Shown here: one piece after another, positions 59,923-64,000 of the stretch
Layout: every line of letters begins with the position of its first letter
How positions within the stretch are numbered: position 1 is the first letter of the stretch
Assembly: GCA_030428865.1 (NCBI GenBank)
Contig: JAUIEK010000004.1
Coordinates: 267,780-331,779, forward strand
DNA length: 64,000 nt
Direction: 5' to 3'
Source: Bacteroidia bacterium
GTDB lineage: Bacteria; Bacteroidota; Bacteroidia; Flavobacteriales; Flavobacteriaceae
Position numbers and translations under genes: made by a program
The notes under the pieces: model-generated
What the model saw: the letters and a program-made list of their open reading frames with translations, nothing else
Database searches by the model: none
What the model was told of the DNA's origin: nothing

Positions 59923-60822
59923 ATGTCTATTGTAGTTAGTAACGTAGTAAAATCGTATGGTAATCAGTTAGCATTGAATAACATCAGTTTTCAAGCTAAA
60001 AAAGGAGAGGTTATTGGTTTTCTGGGACCTAACGGAGCAGGAAAATCGACTATGATGAAAATGCTAACAGGGTTTATTCCTGCAGATAAGGGTTTTATTT
60101 CTGTTAATGGTCTTGATATAAAAGAAAAGCTAATAGCTGTTAAAAAAACGATTGGTTATTTACCTGAGCATAATCCTCTTTATGTAGATATGTTTGTAAG
60201 AGAGTATTTATTGTTTCAAGCAGGAATATACAAACTAAAACAAGAATCAGTAGAATTTGCCATTTCTCAGGTAGGATTGTCTTCTCAAGCCCATAAAAAA
60301 ATTGGAGAACTCTCAAAAGGATATCAACAAAGAGTAGGATTAGCTGCAGCCATTTTGCACAATCCAGATGTGCTAATACTAGATGAGCCTACTACAGGAT
60401 TAGACCCTAATCAATTGCAGGAAATTAGAGGGTTGATAAAAGAACTAGGAAAAGAAAAAACGATTTTATTTTCTACTCATATTATGCAAGAGGTAGAAGC
60501 TGTTTGCGACCGTGTTATTATTATTAATAAAGGAGAATTACTGCTAGATAAGCGCATAGAAGATATAAAACAGAATAACAAACAAGTTCTCGAAGTAAGT
60601 TTTAATTACAAAATAGAAGAACAATTCATCAAACAACTACCTAATATAGTATCCTTTAAAAATACCTTTGATGCTACATGGCTTATAACTTTTAATTCAG
60701 AAAAAGATATGCGCCCAATTCTTTTTGATTTTGCACAAGAGAAAGGATTAAAGATTTTAGAGCTTCATTCTAAGAACGAAGATTTAGATTCTTTGTTTCA
60801 AAAATTAACGAAGCTTTCATAG
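59923..60822 (+). CDS. gldA: Gliding motility ABC transporter ATPase GldA
   Basis: 299 residues. Walker A GPNGAGKST (35-43), the Q-loop region, ABC signature LSKGYQQRVGLAAAI, Walker B VLILDEPTTGLDP, and a C-terminal extension (about 220-299) with LEVSFNYKIEEQF as in GldA. It is the ATPase of the GldAFG transporter needed for gliding in Flavobacteria. It lies between two paralogous metallopeptidases, 27 nt after the first; gldF and gldG are not in the window. Confidence 0.9.
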   Translation: MSIVVSNVVKSYGNQLALNNISFQAKKGEVIGFLGPNGAGKSTMMKMLTGFIPADKGFISVNGLDIKEKLIAVKKTIGYLPEHNPLYVDMFVREYLLFQAGIYKLKQESVEFAISQVGLSSQAHKKIGELSKGYQQRVGLAAAILHNPDVLILDEPTTGLDPNQLQEIRGLIKELGKEKTILFSTHIMQEVEAVCDRVIIINKGELLLDKRIEDIKQNNKQVLEVSFNYKIEEQFIKQLPNIVSFKNTFDATWLITFNSEKDMRPILFDFAQEKGLKILELHSKNEDLDSLFQKLTKLS

Positions 60823-60839
60823 GTTGTTAAATGTAAATT

Positions 60840-60862
60840 ACCTTTTTGTAAAGGTTGTTTTA
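60840..60862 (+). terminator. Weak terminator hairpin after gldA
   Basis: ACCTTT pairs with AAAGGT (60840-60845 / 60850-60855), then TTGTTTTAC. Short stem, so low confidence. Confidence 0.35.
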
Positions 60863-60934
60863 CTTTTATCAGATTGATTTGCACGTTTAAAAAGACCCCT
60901 TATTTTTGGTGGAAATTTAAAAGTGTGTGTATCG

Positions 60935-63900
60935 ATGAAAACAACTACTACCTATGGGTTAGTAATAACCCTTTTTCTATTTTTTTATTCGTTAATTTCC
61001 TTTTCTCAAGAATCGTATTGGCATAAGGAAGAAAAGAATAGCATTTCACTTCAAAATGAAGCGACTTACCAAAGAGATCACTTACCCCAAGAGTACGATT
61101 TGTATTCGTTAGATGTATCTGCATTTGGTAATCAACTTAAGAGTAAAGGAGGTATAATTTACTTGCCCAATGTAAATGGAAAATTAATGCCGTTTACAGT
61201 ATTAGAAGAGACACCTTATCTAGCTCCCGAACTAGCTAGAAGGTTCCCAATGATTCATTCGTACACTGCTCAAGGAGTAGATGATCCGGCTATGGTTGCT
61301 AAGATCAGTTTAGGTACAGATGGTTTTCATGCGGTTATTTCTCCAGGACCAAGAGGGGCAATATATGTTGATCCTTATACAAGAGACAACCAAATGTATA
61401 TTGTTTATGATACCAGTAGTTTAGACCCGGGAGACTTCAACTTTAGCTGTGATGTAGAAGAAGTTACTAAAAAGTCTACAGAAGATAAGTTAATGAAGAC
61501 CAGTAGTTTTCATGATGGTAAACTACGTGTTTATAGATTAGCAGTAGTTGGAAGTGGGGAGTATTCTCAATACCATTTGCGCAATCAAGGAGTTCCAGAT
61601 ACTGCTACAGATTTGGAGAAGAAGGCAGCAGTTTTATCGGCAATAAACACTACGATGACACGTGTTAATGCAATTTTTGAGAGAGACATCTCAGTTAGAA
61701 TGGTATTGGTTGCTAATAATGATGATATTATTTTTCTAGACCCTGATACTGATGGCATAGATGACTCTGATAAATATCGAATGATAACTCAATGTCAATC
61801 TATTTGTAATGATAGAATAAGTGATGAAAACTATGATATAGGTCATATGTTTGGTGCCAGGCCTCACGGAGGATTAGCAGTATTGAGATCTGTTTGTAGA
61901 AGTTCTAAAGCACGTGGAGTTTCAACAGGTGTAGCGGGCTATAATTTTATAAAAGTTATAGCTCATGAAATGGGTCATCAGTTTGGTGCTAATCATACAC
62001 AAAATAATCCGTGTCAAAGAAGTTTTCTATCTGTAGAACCTGGTAGTGGTTCTACAATTATGAGTTACGCAGGGGTATGTTCTCCAAGTGTGCAAGGAAG
62101 TTCAGATTATTATTTTCATATGAAAAATATTGAAGAGATGTGGTCTACTATTCAAAATTCGGCAGCTTGTGGTGTTGAGGTAATTACGGGTAATACAGTC
62201 CCTATCGCAAATGTAGGTCTTCCTGATGCTGATGAATATGATTATGTAGTTCCAAAATCTACCCCTTTTGTACTTAGAGGAAATGCTATAGATATTGATG
62301 GAACAGGTAGTTTAACCTATGTCTGGGAGCAAATAGATGCTGCAGTTGCACCGATGCCTCCACTTCCTACTAATGTAGAAGGTCCTATGTTTCGATCCTT
62401 ACCACCATCATCATCACCTAATAGATACATGCCTGATTTGGCTACTGTGATAGCTGGCTCAACCGCATCTACTTGGGAGGTACTTCCTTCTGTATCAAGA
62501 GAATTAAATTTTGCTTTTACAGTAAGAGATAATAATCCTTCAGGAGGAAGTTTTGCTATGGATGGCATGACAATACTTGTAGATGATTCTGCAGGTCCGT
62601 TTGTTGTTACTTCTCAAACGAGTAATGTTACATGGTATGTGAATACTCCTCAAGAAGTAACTTGGGATGTTTCGGGGACAAATACAGGAAATATAAATAC
62701 ACAAACAGTAAATATTTTATTGTCTATAGATGGCGGTCAAACATTTCCGATCACCTTAGCTTCCGCTGTACCAAATAATGGAAGCCATACAATTACAGTT
62801 CCGAAAATAGGAGGAGATTCTAATAAAGCGAGAATCATGGTTGAGGGAAATAACCATATTTTTTATGCGGTAAACTCCTCTAACTTTACAATAGGCGAAT
62901 CTGAAATCATACTGTTTTTAGACAATGTAAGTACAAGCAATTGTTCTACTTATGATAATAATGCATTGTATACATTTACTTATCGTACACCTTTAGGGTC
63001 TAGATTTACTTCATTTTCAACAGTTGGTTTGCCGTCAGATGCTGTAGCTAATTTTAATCCGCCCTCTGCCTCTTCTGATGGAACACGAGTAACACTCACA
63101 ATAAGTGGAATAGAAAATATAGATGTAGGGTCGTATACTTTTCAAGTACAAGGTGAATCAGGAAATATAAAAAGTGTTTCGGATGCTACTATGAATGTGT
63201 ATAATAATAATCTTTCAGCTCCTACTTTAGTCACGCCTTCAAATGGTGAAGCGAATGTAAATTTAGCTCCAGAATTAAAGTGGGATATTGATGAAAATAG
63301 TGCTTTCTATGATCTTGAAGTAGCTACGGATATTAATTTTAATACAATTATTCTAAGAGAGAGTGTTATTGATAATTTTTACACTTTTAGTGAAGGTTTA
63401 GACAGAAATACAACGTATTATTGGCGAGTAAAATCTAAAAACCCTTGTACTGAAAGTCGCTTCTCTAGTGTCAATAGCTTTACTACCACATTGTGTGCAA
63501 TTTGTCCATCTGCGGGTGAGATAGAATATGTTGAAGTAGGAACCACCAAAGTAGTTTTTAATACAATTGATAATTCATCTGCTACAGAATTAGGATATAA
63601 TGATTATCGAAACATTTCAACTAATGTAACAAGAGGAGATAGTTATACTCTTAGCATACAAGCCAAAACAATTGCAGATTGGATGACTCAAACAATAGTT
63701 TGGATTGATTGGAATCAGGATTGTGTTTTTAATGAAGAAAATGAATCATATCATTTAGGTTCGGCTGTAAATGTAGTTGACGGTGATCCTACAGATAGGA
63801 GCCCGTTAGGCATAAGAATTCCTGTAAATGCAAGTTTAGGAAGAACCACAATGCGGGTGACAACAAAACATGATTCAGATCCTAATCCTTGTGAAAATGA

Positions 63901-64000
63901 TTTCTTTGGTGAAGTAGAAGATTATTCAATTGTAGTACAAGAAGCATCAACTGCTTCAAAAACTACTTTGTTATCTAAAAACAATGATGTAGAAGACTTT
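60935..64000 (+). CDS. Secreted reprolysin-type metallopeptidase, second paralog, 3' truncated by window edge
   Basis: 1022 residues are open to the end of the window, with no stop. Starts MKTTTTYGLVITLFLFFYSLISFSQESYWHKEEKN, a signal peptide like that of the first paralog. Catalytic motif HEMGHQFGANH (His344), VEPGSGSTIMSYAGVC, PKD/fibronectin-like repeats, and a GEVED domain (TIVWIDWNQDCVFNEENESYHLG, GEVEDYSIVVQ). The last visible residues NNDVEDF correspond to the segment just before the T9SS domain of the first copy, so a sorting domain is expected beyond the edge. Same role as its paralog. Confidence 0.9.
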   Translation, partial: MKTTTTYGLVITLFLFFYSLISFSQESYWHKEEKNSISLQNEATYQRDHLPQEYDLYSLDVSAFGNQLKSKGGIIYLPNVNGKLMPFTVLEETPYLAPELARRFPMIHSYTAQGVDDPAMVAKISLGTDGFHAVISPGPRGAIYVDPYTRDNQMYIVYDTSSLDPGDFNFSCDVEEVTKKSTEDKLMKTSSFHDGKLRVYRLAVVGSGEYSQYHLRNQGVPDTATDLEKKAAVLSAINTTMTRVNAIFERDISVRMVLVANNDDIIFLDPDTDGIDDSDKYRMITQCQSICNDRISDENYDIGHMFGARPHGGLAVLRSVCRSSKARGVSTGVAGYNFIKVIAHEMGHQFGANHTQNNPCQRSFLSVEPGSGSTIMSYAGVCSPSVQGSSDYYFHMKNIEEMWSTIQNSAACGVEVITGNTVPIANVGLPDADEYDYVVPKSTPFVLRGNAIDIDGTGSLTYVWEQIDAAVAPMPPLPTNVEGPMFRSLPPSSSPNRYMPDLATVIAGSTASTWEVLPSVSRELNFAFTVRDNNPSGGSFAMDGMTILVDDSAGPFVVTSQTSNVTWYVNTPQEVTWDVSGTNTGNINTQTVNILLSIDGGQTFPITLASAVPNNGSHTITVPKIGGDSNKARIMVEGNNHIFYAVNSSNFTIGESEIILFLDNVSTSNCSTYDNNALYTFTYRTPLGSRFTSFSTVGLPSDAVANFNPPSASSDGTRVTLTISGIENIDVGSYTFQVQGESGNIKSVSDATMNVYNNNLSAPTLVTPSNGEANVNLAPELKWDIDENSAFYDLEVATDINFNTIILRESVIDNFYTFSEGLDRNTTYYWRVKSKNPCTESRFSSVNSFTTTLCAICPSAGEIEYVEVGTTKVVFNTIDNSSATELGYNDYRNISTNVTRGDSYTLSIQAKTIADWMTQTIVWIDWNQDCVFNEENESYHLGSAVNVVDGDPTDRSPLGIRIPVNASLGRTTMRVTTKHDSDPNPCENDFFGEVEDYSIVVQEASTASKTTLLSKNNDVEDF

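Noticed and set aside
1..64000. CRISPR arrays, rRNA genes, IS elements
   Set aside because: No spaced identical repeats, no rRNA conserved blocks and no transposase ORF were recognised on either strand.

Overview
The window is AT-rich DNA from a member of the Bacteroidetes, almost certainly a Flavobacteriaceae relative. The evidence is a gldA-type gliding ABC ATPase, secreted metallopeptidases with a type IX secretion sorting domain, a MetX/aspartokinase/homoserine dehydrogenase fusion, a two-gene MetH, and promoters of the Bacteroidetes form (TTTG or TTG, 19-20 nt, TAnnTTTG). No Shine-Dalgarno-type leaders stand out. I cannot name the genus from sequence alone.

Region 1 (1-15.6 kb) is sulfur amino acid metabolism. 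In order it holds a 5'-truncated metY-like gene, the MetX-ThrA fusion and a second trans-sulfuration enzyme, then an Rrf2 regulator with cysteines. A sulfate activation/reduction operon follows (DUF2061, cysH, cysD, cysN). A SAM-I riboswitch with a hairpin abutting the start codon precedes metH (two genes) and metF. Thioredoxin and a DUF58 protein close the region. Together these genes carry aspartate to homoserine, acetylate it, add sulfur and methylate homocysteine.

Region 2 (15.73-38.82 kb) is a 23.1 kb integrative genomic island in the 3' end of an intact tRNA-Asp gene. It is bounded by an exact 18-bp repeat of the tRNA end and carries a tyrosine recombinase next to the tRNA. Its left part has a helicase-like protein, a RecA-like ATPase and a DUF3871 protein. 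Its centre is a DNA phosphorothioation defence locus. One arm is dndC-dndD-dndE followed without a gap by a DUF262 (DGQQR) gene and a HEPN gene. The convergent arm encodes an HKD/SF2 helicase, a 71-aa protein, a Rad50/SMC-like ATPase with a CxxC hook, a 160-aa protein and a second HEPN protein. No DndFGH, DndA or DndB is recognisable. The right part has a RadC-like protein, an XRE regulator with its own palindrome, a lipoprotein and several unknowns. Two hairpins with identical spacing lie about 15 kb apart in the island.

Region 3 (39-64 kb) is core chromosome again. It holds a TlpA-like thioredoxin, then an aromatic amino acid operon (pheA, aminotransferase, DAHP synthase/chorismate mutase). 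That operon is preceded by a 26-residue leader peptide with the run FYFYFYF and a textbook attenuator. Next come rsgA, dtd, a YceI lipoprotein, a divergent Lrp / PLP-lyase pair with an NhaC-type transporter, and a small XRE/palindrome unit. A cassette-like inverted-repeat segment, a putative porin, rnhB and lipB (overlapping tail to tail) follow. The window ends in two paralogous reprolysin-type metallopeptidases flanking gldA; the second runs off the end.
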